Shown here in pieces: positions 32,831 to 40,291 of a DNA stretch of 43,812 nucleotides. Below the pieces are notes generated by a model. It ran no database searches, was not told the origin of the DNA, and saw nothing but the letters and a program-made list of their open reading frames with translations. Each line of letters begins with the position of its first letter. The stretch's first letter is position 1. The position numbers and the translations under genes were made by a program. Source of the DNA: Sphaerisporangium melleum (GTDB lineage: Bacteria > Actinomycetota > Actinomycetes > Streptosporangiales > Streptosporangiaceae); contig NZ_BMNT01000051.1 in assembly GCF_014646695.1 (NCBI RefSeq), forward strand, positions 1 through 43,812, written 5' to 3'.

Positions 32831-34174
32831 CTAGACGTGCTGTTCCTGCTCGCCGAGGAGTGCCTCACGGCGGTCCAGGATGCCGGCCAGTTCGGCGAGG
32901 AACGCGTCCACCTGGGTGACGGCGTATCCGTTCTTGAAGACGACGGTGGAGAACGTGGCCTTCCTGACCTGCTCGGCCGTCAGCGGGTGCTCACTCGTGC
33001 CCCGCAGGGTGGCGACCACGTGGTCGAGGAAGACGTCGACCTCGTCCTCGTCGTAGCCCGAGCCGAGGCGGGCCGGCCGGAACATCACGCGCTCGACCCG
33101 CACGGCCTGCTCCTCCAGCCAGACCGCGGCGGAGGCGGCCGTCCCCACTCCGCCAAGGCCCGCGTGCAGACCCCGTACCGTCAGCGGCCCCGCCCCGGGA
33201 ACCGGCCTCGTTTCCGGGGGCGCGCCGGTCACCCCCGCCGCCGATGGCGACGCGGAGGCGATCGGCGTGCCAAGGGCCTGGGGGGCGTGGTGCGCCCCTG
33301 TGGGGGGCTGGTCGGTCACCTTCGGTATACCGGGCAGGGTCGGCGCGTCGTCCTCCTCCTCGTCGTTCCGCCGCTCGGCGGGCCGCACCGGCCCGGCCGC
33401 GGGCACGGACGGGACCGGCGAGGGCGCCGACAGGGGAACCGCCGGATGCGCGGGCTCGAACAGGGAACGCCGTGTGCCCGAGGGAAGATCAGGCCGGCCG
33501 GGTAACAGGTGATCGGCGGAGCCGGCATCGCGGGTGGACGGCGAGGGAACGTCTCGCCGAGGCAGGTCCGGGATGTCACGCGAGAGCGGGAAGGAGGCAT
33601 CGCGCGGGGGAACGGCCGACATCCCCGTAGGAGGGGTCGAGGAGATCCCGCCCGAGGTGCCGGCCGCGGCACGCCGCCCGGGGGCCTCGCTCATCGGGCC
33701 GGTGACGGCGCGGCGGCCCAGGGGCCCGCCCACCGGACCCGAAGAGCCCATCGACCCCAGGGGATCCGCCGAGCCGGGGGCGCTCGGGTGCCCCGGGAAG
33801 CCGGTGCGACCCAGGGTGTTCGCGGAGCCGGGCGGACTCGTGGCGGTGTGGCCGGCAGGAGTCCTGGAGGGCAGGGCGGCGGAGCCACCGGAGGCCGGAG
33901 CCGCGGAAGGCGCGGTGGCGGGCCCGGCATCGTGGACCAGGCCCGCGTGGATCTCCACCGCCACCACGAACGCGTCGAGCGCGTAGTCGACGGCCACCTC
34001 GTTGTATCCGCCCAGCTTGGTGCTGAAGCGTGCGGCGCGGATGTCGTCGGCCGTCAGGGGCGGCCCGTCCAGGACGCCGCGGCCGAGGGTCGCCTCGATG
34101 CGCCGGATCAGCGCGTCTACCTGGGCGGGGTCATAGCCTGCCCGCACACCCAGCACGCGTGGAAAGCGGATCAC
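32831..34174 (-). CDS. DivIVA-domain protein with two motifs and a long disordered linker
   Basis: 447 residues. Two short DivIVA (DivI1A-type) motifs cap the protein. One is at about 8-75 (GYDPAQVDALI, LTADDIRAARFSTKLGGYNEVAVDYALDAFVVAVE). The other is at about 365-440 (GSGYDEDEVDVFLDHVV, LTAEQVRKATFSTVVFKNGYAVTQVDAFLAELAGIL). Between them lie roughly 280 residues rich in Pro, Ala, Gly, Ser and Thr, predicted disordered. Each motif has the pattern helix, (L/I)T..(D/Q)(I/V)R.A.FST, then Y....VD..L. The extended coiled coil of true DivIVA/Wag31 is absent, so this is not the polar-growth scaffold itself. It may bind membranes or polar complexes. Start ATG at 34174 (AGGA upstream). Confidence 0.82.
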   Translation of the reverse strand: MIRFPRVLGVRAGYDPAQVDALIRRIEATLGRGVLDGPPLTADDIRAARFSTKLGGYNEVAVDYALDAFVVAVEIHAGLVHDAGPATAPSAAPASGGSAALPSRTPAGHTATSPPGSANTLGRTGFPGHPSAPGSADPLGSMGSSGPVGGPLGRRAVTGPMSEAPGRRAAAGTSGGISSTPPTGMSAVPPRDASFPLSRDIPDLPRRDVPSPSTRDAGSADHLLPGRPDLPSGTRRSLFEPAHPAVPLSAPSPVPSVPAAGPVRPAERRNDEEEDDAPTLPGIPKVTDQPPTGAHHAPQALGTPIASASPSAAGVTGAPPETRPVPGAGPLTVRGLHAGLGGVGTAASAAVWLEEQAVRVERVMFRPARLGSGYDEDEVDVFLDHVVATLRGTSEHPLTAEQVRKATFSTVVFKNGYAVTQVDAFLAELAGILDRREALLGEQEQHV

Positions 34175-34273
34175 GCCGTGTCCTCCCGGTGTTCACACCC
34201 CGGTGCTCTTTTCCCTCTTTTACCATTCTGAACGTATGACAGGCTGAAATCCAGAAAGTTAGCGGCCGACCGG

Positions 34274-34279
34274 TAAGCT
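34274..34279 (+). promoter_or_regulatory. Possible -10 element for a leaderless ABC-transporter transcript
   Basis: TAAGCT lies 9 bases before the ATG at 34289, and no ribosome-binding site precedes that ATG. Transcription would start at or next to the start codon, giving a leaderless mRNA. No good -35 hexamer is seen. Confidence 0.4.
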
Positions 34280-34288
34280 TGCCGCCCT

Positions 34289-35152
34289 ATGCGGCTCGCG
34301 AACCTCTCATTTCGGTACGCACGTCGTGCCCCCTGGGTGCTGCGTGACGTCGACCTGCATCTGCCCCCGGGAACGGTCGCCGAGATCACCGGGCGCAATG
34401 GCGCCGGCAAATCCACCCTGCTGCGGCTCCTCGCGGGCGTCACGCCGCCGACCCGGGGCCGGATCACCGACCGTCCCGAGGTCGTCGGGTACGCCCCGGA
34501 GATCTTCCCGGTGGAGCAGCCGTTCACCGTGCTCGCCTACCTCACCCGGATGGCCGCGATCCGGGGCCTGCGGCCGGCCGTGATCGACCCGTGGGTGGAC
34601 CGGCTCGGCATGGCGGCGCTGCTCGACGTGCCGCTCGCCGACCTGTCCAAGGGGAGCGCGCACAAGGTCGGCCTGGCCCAGGCGCTGCTCGCGCCGCCGG
34701 GGCTGCTCATCCTCGACGAACCGTTCTCCGGGCTCGACGCGCAGGCCCGCGCCGAGCTGCCGCGCATCGTCGCGGACGTCGCGGCGGCGGGCGGCGTCGT
34801 CGTGGTCAGCGACCATCAGAGCGGGCTCGCCGGGTATCCCGGCATCCGCCACCTGCATGTCGGCGACGCCACGGTCCAGCCCGCCGACGCCGTGGCCGCC
34901 GCGGTCGACTCGTCCCCGGCCTCCGGCACGGTGGTCATCGAGATCACCGTGGACGCCGCCGACGCCGAGGCGGTGGCCGGCAAACTCCGGGCCGAGGGCT
35001 ACCAGCCCGTCCTCCGCACCGCGGAAGCGGCGATGCCGGGACGGCCGATGCCAGAAGGACGGGAAGAGCCGCTACCTGCGGGCCAGGCGGAGCCGGCCGG
35101 ACCCGGAGCACCGGCCACGCCGGGAGCACACGACGCAGGTGAGGACCGATGA
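34289..35152 (+). CDS. ABC transporter ATP-binding protein
   Basis: 287 residues. Walker A is GRNGAGKST (near residue 35), the signature is reduced to LSKGSAHKVGLAQAL, Walker B is LLILDEPFSGLD, and the switch His is in VVSDHQSG. The C-terminal 80 residues are a hydrophilic, Pro/Glu/Gly-rich tail without known domain. The layout (short ATPase followed by an unannotated six-helix permease) is that of CcmA/NatA-like export systems. It overlaps the permease gene by four bases (ATGA). The transcript may be leaderless. Substrate unknown. Confidence 0.85.
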   Translation: MRLANLSFRYARRAPWVLRDVDLHLPPGTVAEITGRNGAGKSTLLRLLAGVTPPTRGRITDRPEVVGYAPEIFPVEQPFTVLAYLTRMAAIRGLRPAVIDPWVDRLGMAALLDVPLADLSKGSAHKVGLAQALLAPPGLLILDEPFSGLDAQARAELPRIVADVAAAGGVVVVSDHQSGLAGYPGIRHLHVGDATVQPADAVAAAVDSSPASGTVVIEITVDAADAEAVAGKLRAEGYQPVLRTAEAAMPGRPMPEGREEPLPAGQAEPAGPGAPATPGAHDAGEDR

Positions 35153-35832
35153 GACCGGCGCTGTCCCTGACCTACTTCAAGATCACCGCCTACCTGCGGT
35201 CGCATCGCGTCATCCTGCCGTTCGGCGGACTGCTGGTCGTCATGGCCATCCTGTACTCGGTGCGGGTGAACGTCGGACAGGAGCTGCCGTCCTACGCCGA
35301 CTCGGCCGCCCTCCTGGTCCCGGTGTTCGCCTGGGCCGCCCGTGGCCTGCTCGACGCCGAACCGGACGTGCAGCGACTGCTGTCGATCACCGCGGTCGGA
35401 CGGCCCGGGCGCGAGGTGGCGAGCGGCCTGCTCGCCGCGGTCGCCCTCAACGCGGCGCTGGCCCTGGTCGCGCTGGTCGTGCCGCTCGCCATCGGCTTCT
35501 CGGCCACCCCGGGGCCGCAGGCGCTGCTCGGCGGGCTCGCGCTGCACCTGCTCTCGCTGCTCACCGGAACGGCCATCGGCGCGCTGACCAGCCGCCCCAT
35601 CCTCCCCGATCCGGCCGTCGCGGCCCTCACCCTGCTGGGTGGGTACGCGGGAATCCTGCTGCTCAGCCTGGTCCCGGTCACCTGGCTGACGGTGCCGATC
35701 ATCAGTTGGATGCGCGCGGCCGGCCAGGGCGACTTCCTCGGCCGTTCACTGCCCGGCCTGGCCGGGGCCACCCTCTTCTGGTGCGCCGTCGCCCTGTTCG
35801 CCTACACCCGCCTGCGCCGCACCCGCCCCTGA
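35149..35832 (+). CDS. ABC-2-like transporter membrane protein
   Basis: 227 residues with six hydrophobic segments (starting near residues 22, 47, 95, 125, 160 and 205) and a short cytoplasmic N-terminus (PALSLTYFKITAYLRSH). No motif identifies a substrate. Overlap with the preceding ATPase gene shows they form one exporter. A weak hairpin (GGCCTC 35839-35844 / GAGGCC 35859-35864) follows the stop. Confidence 0.75.
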   Translation: MRPALSLTYFKITAYLRSHRVILPFGGLLVVMAILYSVRVNVGQELPSYADSAALLVPVFAWAARGLLDAEPDVQRLLSITAVGRPGREVASGLLAAVALNAALALVALVVPLAIGFSATPGPQALLGGLALHLLSLLTGTAIGALTSRPILPDPAVAALTLLGGYAGILLLSLVPVTWLTVPIISWMRAAGQGDFLGRSLPGLAGATLFWCAVALFAYTRLRRTRP

Positions 35833-35838
35833 CGGGAC

Positions 35839-35864
35839 GGCCTCGGGTTCGCGGCCCTGAGGCC
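35839..35864 (+). terminator. Weak hairpin after the ABC exporter operon
   Basis: GGCCTC and GAGGCC arms with a 14-base loop that can pair further (GG...CC). It begins 7 bases after the stop and has no U tract. Function as a terminator is plausible but unproven. Confidence 0.35.
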
Positions 35865-36021
35865 AGGCCGCCCACTCCCGTTCCGGTCTCCATCGGCCCT
35901 CGATCTCCGAGGGTCCCGATCCGGCGTCTTCGTTATCCGTCTCGACATGCGATACGAATCTTCTCGCAATATGGATACGCGGCTAGGCTCGCCTCGTTCG
36001 ACCATCGAGAAGGGGGATGCC

Positions 36022-36822
36022 ATGCCGGCACCGCGCGCCACCTACACCCACGGTCACCACGAATCCGTGCTGCGTTCGCACACGTGGCGGACCGCCGCCA
36101 ACTCGGCCGCCTACCTGCTGCCGCACCTGCGTCCCGGCATGTCCCTCCTCGACGTCGGCTGCGGTCCCGGCACGATCACGGCCGACCTGGCGGACCTGGT
36201 GGCGCCGGGACGCGTCGTCGGGATCGACACCAGCGAGGACGTCATCGCGCAGGCCGCGCGGACCGCCTCCGCCGGCTGGGCCGGCCTCACCTTCGAGGTG
36301 GCCGACGTCCACGACCTGCCCGAGGGCGGATTCGATGTCGTCCACGCCCACCAGGTGCTCCAGCACCTGGCCGATCCGGTGGGCGCCCTGGCCGCGATGC
36401 GCGAGGCGTGCGCGCCCGGCGGCCTGGTCGCGGCCCGCGACTCCGACTACGCCGCCTTCACCTGGTACCCGGAGCCGCCGGCCCTGACCGACTGGCAGGA
36501 GTTGTACCGCGCGATCGCCCGCGCCAACGGCGGGGAGCCGGACGCCGGACGCCGCCTGCTCTCCTGGGCCCGGCAGGCCGGCTTCACCGAGGTCACCGCC
36601 TCCGCCTCGGTGTGGTGCTTCGCCTCGCCGCAGGACCGCGCCTGGTGGAGCGGCCTGTGGGCGGACCGGGTCACCTCCTCCGCCTTCGCCGATCACGCCC
36701 TGTCGCTCGGCCTCGCCACGCGTGCCGACCTGGAGCGCCTCAGCGCGGGCTGGCGCGAGTGGGGCGCCCACGAGGACGGCTGGTTCGCCGTGGTGCACGG
36801 CGAGATCATCTGCCGCGCCTGA
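36022..36822 (+). CDS. SAM-dependent class I methyltransferase (UbiE/COQ5-like)
   Basis: 266 residues. The SAM-binding motif I is LLDVGCGPGTITADLA (near residue 52), followed by GIDTSEDVIAQA (acidic loop) and VADVHDLPEGGFDVVHAHQVLQHLADP (motifs II/III). It is the general methyltransferase-11/25 type. The C-terminal part includes WWSGLWADRV and GWREWGAHEDGWF, commonly seen in actinobacterial members of unknown substrate. ATG at 36022 follows AGGGGG; the open frame begins earlier (35947), but that part is AT-rich and non-coding in look. It stands alone and converges with the LPMO gene. Confidence 0.85.
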   Translation: MPAPRATYTHGHHESVLRSHTWRTAANSAAYLLPHLRPGMSLLDVGCGPGTITADLADLVAPGRVVGIDTSEDVIAQAARTASAGWAGLTFEVADVHDLPEGGFDVVHAHQVLQHLADPVGALAAMREACAPGGLVAARDSDYAAFTWYPEPPALTDWQELYRAIARANGGEPDAGRRLLSWARQAGFTEVTASASVWCFASPQDRAWWSGLWADRVTSSAFADHALSLGLATRADLERLSAGWREWGAHEDGWFAVVHGEIICRA

Positions 36823-36855
36823 CGACGGGCGCCCCGCCGGCCGGCGTCCCGGCGG

Positions 36856-37734
36856 TCACGCCCGCCGGGTGGAGCGCCGGGCGAGCAGTACGGCACCCGC
36901 CGCGCAGGCGAGAAGGGCCACGGCGGCGCCCGCCATCAGCCGGACACCGCCGCCACCGCTCTCCGCCGCCGGACGGCTCGCCGCCTCGGCAACGGGTGCG
37001 CTCCCGGCACCGGGCGCGGAGTTCGTCTCACGGGCCGGCGCGTCCGCTTCGGTGGCCTGGGCGCCGCCGCCCGCACCGTCCGAACCACCCGATCCGTCAG
37101 CGCCGCTCGCGGCGAAGACCACGTCGGAACAGGAGTAGTAGGTGTCCGGGGTCTCGGAGTTCTGCCAGACGGTGTAGACGACGTGCCGGCCTGTCTTGCC
37201 GGACGGCAGCCTGCCCTTCATCGTGTACGCCCCGGCGACCAGCCGCGGATCGGTGACCCGCAGGAACGGCTCCCTCTCCAGCTTCGACCAGGTGAGCGGC
37301 CGGGCCGGGTCGTAGCCGTCCTTGGTGACGTACATGCGGAACGTGCCCTTGTGCGGAATCGTCGCACGGTACTTGAAGGTGTACGCGGCTCCCGCGGCCA
37401 ACTTGGTCGCCGGCCAGTCCGTCCGCGGCAGGTCGAGACCGGCGAAGCGCGCGAGCCCGGCGCTGCACAGCCTGCCGTCCGGGATCATCTCGCGGTCACG
37501 CCCGGCCACGCCGGGGACCCGCAGGTCGTCCCACTCGGCCAGCGCGCCGGGCGCACTCGCGGCGACGGCGGCCTTGCAGGCCCGCAGGGCCGCGTTCTCG
37601 CCCACGCCGCACGCGGCCGCTCTGCTGAGCGGGTTCGTCAGCGCGCCGTGCGCATCGGCGGGGCCGGCGGCCGGCCCTGCGAGCAGTAGCTGGGCGAGGC
37701 CGAAGCCGGTGACGGTCACGACGACCTTACGCAT
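36856..37734 (-). CDS. AA10 lytic polysaccharide monooxygenase with C-terminal membrane anchor
   Basis: 292 residues. A signal peptide of 28 residues ends ADA|HG, so the mature enzyme begins with His29, the first copper ligand of the histidine brace; the second is His128 (ATIPHKGTF). Other AA10 landmarks are HGALTNPLSRAAACG, MYVTKDGYDPARPLTWSKLE, VVYTVWQNSETPDTYYSCSDVVF. It should oxidatively cleave chitin or cellulose outside the cell. A Gly/Ala/Ser/Glu-rich linker (about 211-262) leads to a hydrophobic segment (about 265-285) and a basic RRSTRRA tail. This suggests the enzyme stays anchored to the membrane; there is no LPxTG motif and no carbohydrate-binding module. It complements the chitinases at 3-6 kb. 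Confidence 0.92.
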   Translation of the reverse strand: MRKVVVTVTGFGLAQLLLAGPAAGPADAHGALTNPLSRAAACGVGENAALRACKAAVAASAPGALAEWDDLRVPGVAGRDREMIPDGRLCSAGLARFAGLDLPRTDWPATKLAAGAAYTFKYRATIPHKGTFRMYVTKDGYDPARPLTWSKLEREPFLRVTDPRLVAGAYTMKGRLPSGKTGRHVVYTVWQNSETPDTYYSCSDVVFAASGADGSGGSDGAGGGAQATEADAPARETNSAPGAGSAPVAEAASRPAAESGGGGVRLMAGAAVALLACAAGAVLLARRSTRRA

Positions 37735-37818
37735 CGATCAACCCTCGCAAGACCGGAGCGGGCCGTGTCCGTAGGTCACGGCAGGTTCGGTGCGGCCGGG
37801 GCGGCGCCCCGTCGCCGT

Positions 37819-37849
37819 GCCCCGGCGTGCCTGAGAGGAGCGCCGGAGC
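37819..37849 (-). other. Stem-loop in the leader region of the LPMO gene
   Basis: Minus-strand GCTCCGGCG and CGCCGGGGC pair over 9 bases (one G-U) around a 13-base pyrimidine-rich loop, about 85 bases before the LPMO start. The rest of the 193-base gap (37735-37927) is GC-rich with no recognisable gene. The hairpin could be the end of the rnhA transcript (whose stop is 80 bases upstream) or part of the LPMO leader. No known riboswitch fits. Confidence 0.4.
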
Positions 37850-37927
37850 GGCGGCTGCCCTTGAGCTACGGCCCGTCCCTGGCCGCGGTTCACCCGGTCA
37901 CGGTGTGATCGGGGTTCGCGGCCGGGC

Positions 37928-38440
37928 TCAGCCTCTCCGGATCTGGTCGACGCCGCGGCGGGCCAGGGCGTCGGCGCGTTCGTTCTCGGGGTGACCGGCG
38001 TGGCCCTTCACCCAGAGCCATTCGACGGTGTGGCACGCGGTCGCCGCGTCCAGTCGCTGCCACAGGTCCATGTTCTTGACCGGCTGCCTGGCGGCCGTCT
38101 GCCAGCCGTTGCGCTTCCAGGAGCGCAGCCACTGGGTGATGCCGTTGCGCACGTAGGTGCTGTCGGTGTGCAGGCGCACGGTGACCGGCCGGGTGAGGCT
38201 CTCCAGGGCCATGATGGCGGCCATCAGCTCCATGCGGTTGTTCGTGGTGCCGGGCTCGCCACCGTAGATCTCCTTCTCCACCTCGCCGTAGCGCAGCACC
38301 GCTCCCCAGCCGCCGGGACCGGGGTTGCCGCTGCACGCGCCGTCGGTGTAGATGTCCACGGCCTGCCCGGCCGTCCTCGCCTGGTCCTGCACGGCCGGCA
38401 CGCCCTCCTGCCCGTGGTCCTCGTGGTCGGCACCAGTCAT
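37928..38440 (-). CDS. rnhA: Ribonuclease HI
   Basis: 170 residues. The four catalytic acidic residues are in place: [16 protein letters not shown] (Asp), [13 protein letters not shown] (Glu), [12 protein letters not shown] (Asp) and [12 protein letters not shown] (Asp), with His in WVKGHAGH. It degrades RNA in RNA-DNA hybrids such as R-loops and Okazaki primers. An N-terminal extension of about 30 hydrophilic residues precedes the core. Start ATG at 38440 follows GGGAA; a further in-frame ATG lies at 38458. Confidence 0.92.
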   Translation of the reverse strand: MTGADHEDHGQEGVPAVQDQARTAGQAVDIYTDGACSGNPGPGGWGAVLRYGEVEKEIYGGEPGTTNNRMELMAAIMALESLTRPVTVRLHTDSTYVRNGITQWLRSWKRNGWQTAARQPVKNMDLWQRLDAATACHTVEWLWVKGHAGHPENERADALARRGVDQIRRG

Positions 38441-38745
38441 ACCATTCCCGCCGTGCATGCGGATGCGCCCGCACATCCGGATGCGGCGGGCCGGCCCGCC
38501 ACCCTCACATATCCGATTTACCTGGCTATCGTCCGCATTTCACGGCTGCGGCTCCGCGTCCCCTCGCGAAACCGTCCTATCCGACGAGCGCTCCACCTCA
38601 CGGACGGGAAGCCGGACATATCACGAAACATCGATTAGCACGTTCCCGCACTTCAGCGCCACTGCGAGCTTTCCTCCGCGTCATCGCCGTGGGTGGCATA
38701 AATTCAGCAGGTGCCGGGTCCGACTTCCCCCGCAGGAGCGCATCA
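38441..38745. other. Divergent intergenic region, no gene seen
   Basis: About 305 bases between the leftward RNase HI gene and the rightward small membrane protein. It is less GC-rich than its surroundings, as expected of promoter sequence. I see no convincing small gene, RNA or long inverted repeat. A CATAAA element near 38697 is a weak -10 candidate for the rightward gene. Confidence 0.4.
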
Positions 38746-39000
38746 ATGGAGAGTACCGACGGCCGCATTTTGCTCATCATCCTGGTCGCGACGGTCCTGT
38801 TCGCCGTCGGGCGCAATTTCCAGCGCACCGTGGACACCTGGGCGGGCTGGGGTAAAGCGATCAAGGCCGCCGCGGAGGCGGCGGCCAAGGTGCCGCCCGC
38901 GAAGTCGGCGGCCCGGGCGGCGTTCTGGCGCATGGTCATGGTGGGCGCCGTGACGTTCCTGCTGCTCGCACTGATCGCCAACGCGATCCGCTACAGGTGA
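38746..39000 (+). CDS. Small two-helix membrane protein
   Basis: 84 residues. A hydrophobic segment at about 8-22 (ILLIILVATVLFAVG) and another at about 62-79 (MVMVGAVTFLLLALIANAI) are joined by an amphipathic, Ala/Lys-rich helix (KAIKAAAEAAAKVPPAKSAAR). AGGAG lies 8 bases before the ATG. Codon use fits the genome, so it is likely real. I do not recognise a family. It converges with rlmN, separated by a terminator hairpin. Confidence 0.6.
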   Translation: MESTDGRILLIILVATVLFAVGRNFQRTVDTWAGWGKAIKAAAEAAAKVPPAKSAARAAFWRMVMVGAVTFLLLALIANAIRYR

Positions 39001-39035
39001 CGCTCAGGCAGGCGGGGTACGCGCGGGCCGTCGCG

Positions 39036-39069
39036 GGGCGGACGCCCGCGTACGGGGAGGCGTCCGCCC
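39036..39069. terminator. Bidirectional terminator between small membrane protein and rlmN
   Basis: GGGCGGACGCC (39036-39046) and GGCGTCCGCCC (39059-39069): perfect 11-base stem with a 12-base loop, filling the gap between two convergent stops. Confidence 0.8.
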
Positions 39070-39076
39070 GGCTCGG

Positions 39077-40183
39077 TCAGCCCTGCTCGGGGGTGGCGGC
39101 GGCGAGCTGACCGCACGCGCCGTCGATCTCACGGCCCCGGGTGTCGCGCACCGTGACGGCCACGCCGTGCGACTCCAGGCGGCGGACGAAGGCGCGCTCG
39201 TCCTCGGGGCGGGAGGCCGTCCACTTGGAGCCGGGGGTCGGGTTGAGCGGGATCAGGTTGACGTGGACGAGCTTGCCCTTGAGCAGCCGTCCCAGCAGGT
39301 CAGCCCGCCACTCCTGGTCGTTGATGTCCTTGATCAGGGCGTACTCGATGGAGACCCGGCGCTTGGTGACCGCCGCGTAGCGCCAGGCGGCGTCCAGCAC
39401 CTCGGCGACCTTCCAGCGGGTGTTGACCGGCACGAGCGTGTCGCGCAGCTCGTCGTCCGGCGCGTGCAGGGAGACCGCGAGCGTCACCGGCAGCCCCTCC
39501 GCCGCGAGCTTGTCGATCGCCGGGACCAGGCCGACCGTGGAGACGGTGACGCCCCGGGCGGAGATGCCGAGGCCCGCGGGCGCCGGCTCCACGATGCGGC
39601 GCACGGCGCCGATCACGGCCTTGTAGTTGGCCAGCGGCTCGCCCATCCCCATGAACACGATGTTGCTGACCCGCCCCGGACCGCCAGGGACCTCGTCCGC
39701 GGCCAGTGCCCGCGCCCCCGCCACGACCTGCTCGACGATCTCGGCGGTGGACATGTTGCGGGTCAGCCCGGCCTGCCCGGTGGCACAGAACGGGCAGTTC
39801 ATGCCGCACCCGGCCTGGGACGACACGCACATCGTCACGCGGTCGGGGTAGCGCATGAGCACCGACTCCACCAGCGCGCCGTCGAAGAGCCGCCACAGCG
39901 TCTTGCGGGTCATGCCACCGTCGCAGGTGATCTCACGGACCGAGGTCAGCAGGCCGGGCATCAGCTGCGTCACCAGCCGGTCGCGGGACGCCGCCGGCAG
40001 ATCGGTCATCTGCTCGGGGTCGGTGGTGAACCGCTCGAAGTAGTGCCGGGAGAGCTGGTCGGCCCGGAAGGGCTTCTCGCCCAGTTCCGCCACGGCCGCG
40101 CGGCGCTCCGCCATGGACAGGTCGGCCAGGTGGCGTGACGGCTTCGCCCGTCGGGGGGCGACAAAGGTTAGCTGGGCGGACAT
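39077..40183 (-). CDS. rlmN: Dual-specificity 23S rRNA/tRNA adenine-C2 methyltransferase RlmN
   Basis: 368 residues. The radical-SAM cluster motif is [12 protein letters not shown] (Cys126, Cys130, Cys133), and the methyl-carrying Cys lies near the C-terminus in DGACGQL. Other signatures are [24 protein letters not shown] and HVNLIPLNP. It methylates A2503 of 23S rRNA (and A37 of some tRNAs). ATG follows AGAGAAGGA. It occurs near cdsA-frr-pyrH as in many actinobacteria, but here a SUFU-domain gene on the opposite strand intervenes. Confidence 0.95.
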   Translation of the reverse strand: MSAQLTFVAPRRAKPSRHLADLSMAERRAAVAELGEKPFRADQLSRHYFERFTTDPEQMTDLPAASRDRLVTQLMPGLLTSVREITCDGGMTRKTLWRLFDGALVESVLMRYPDRVTMCVSSQAGCGMNCPFCATGQAGLTRNMSTAEIVEQVVAGARALAADEVPGGPGRVSNIVFMGMGEPLANYKAVIGAVRRIVEPAPAGLGISARGVTVSTVGLVPAIDKLAAEGLPVTLAVSLHAPDDELRDTLVPVNTRWKVAEVLDAAWRYAAVTKRRVSIEYALIKDINDQEWRADLLGRLLKGKLVHVNLIPLNPTPGSKWTASRPEDERAFVRRLESHGVAVTVRDTRGREIDGACGQLAAATPEQG

Positions 40184-40291
40184 GTCCTTCTCTTAACGGT
40201 TTGCCGGAAGCTGCACTGGACAGCCATTCCGTGTGATCTAGTGCGATCCTCGGCGGAACGGGGAGACGCTTACCGGAAAGGCGGATATGCG

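Noticed and set aside
34857-37256. Long plus-strand open frame across the ABC permease, methyltransferase and LPMO
   Set aside because: Arg/Pro/Ser-rich translation without domains, overlapping four recognised genes.
37828-37872. CTGAGA and CCCTTGA spaced as in a TPP riboswitch (plus strand)
   Set aside because: The remaining conserved TPP bases (AACCTGATC, AATGCCAGCG-like) are absent, no thiamine gene follows, and the plus-strand direction points into the end of rnhA.
37840-37900. tRNA-like string GGGCCGTAGCTCAAGGGCAG on the minus strand
   Set aside because: The D stem does not close and no T arm (GGTTCGAATCC-like) or matching acceptor strand follows.
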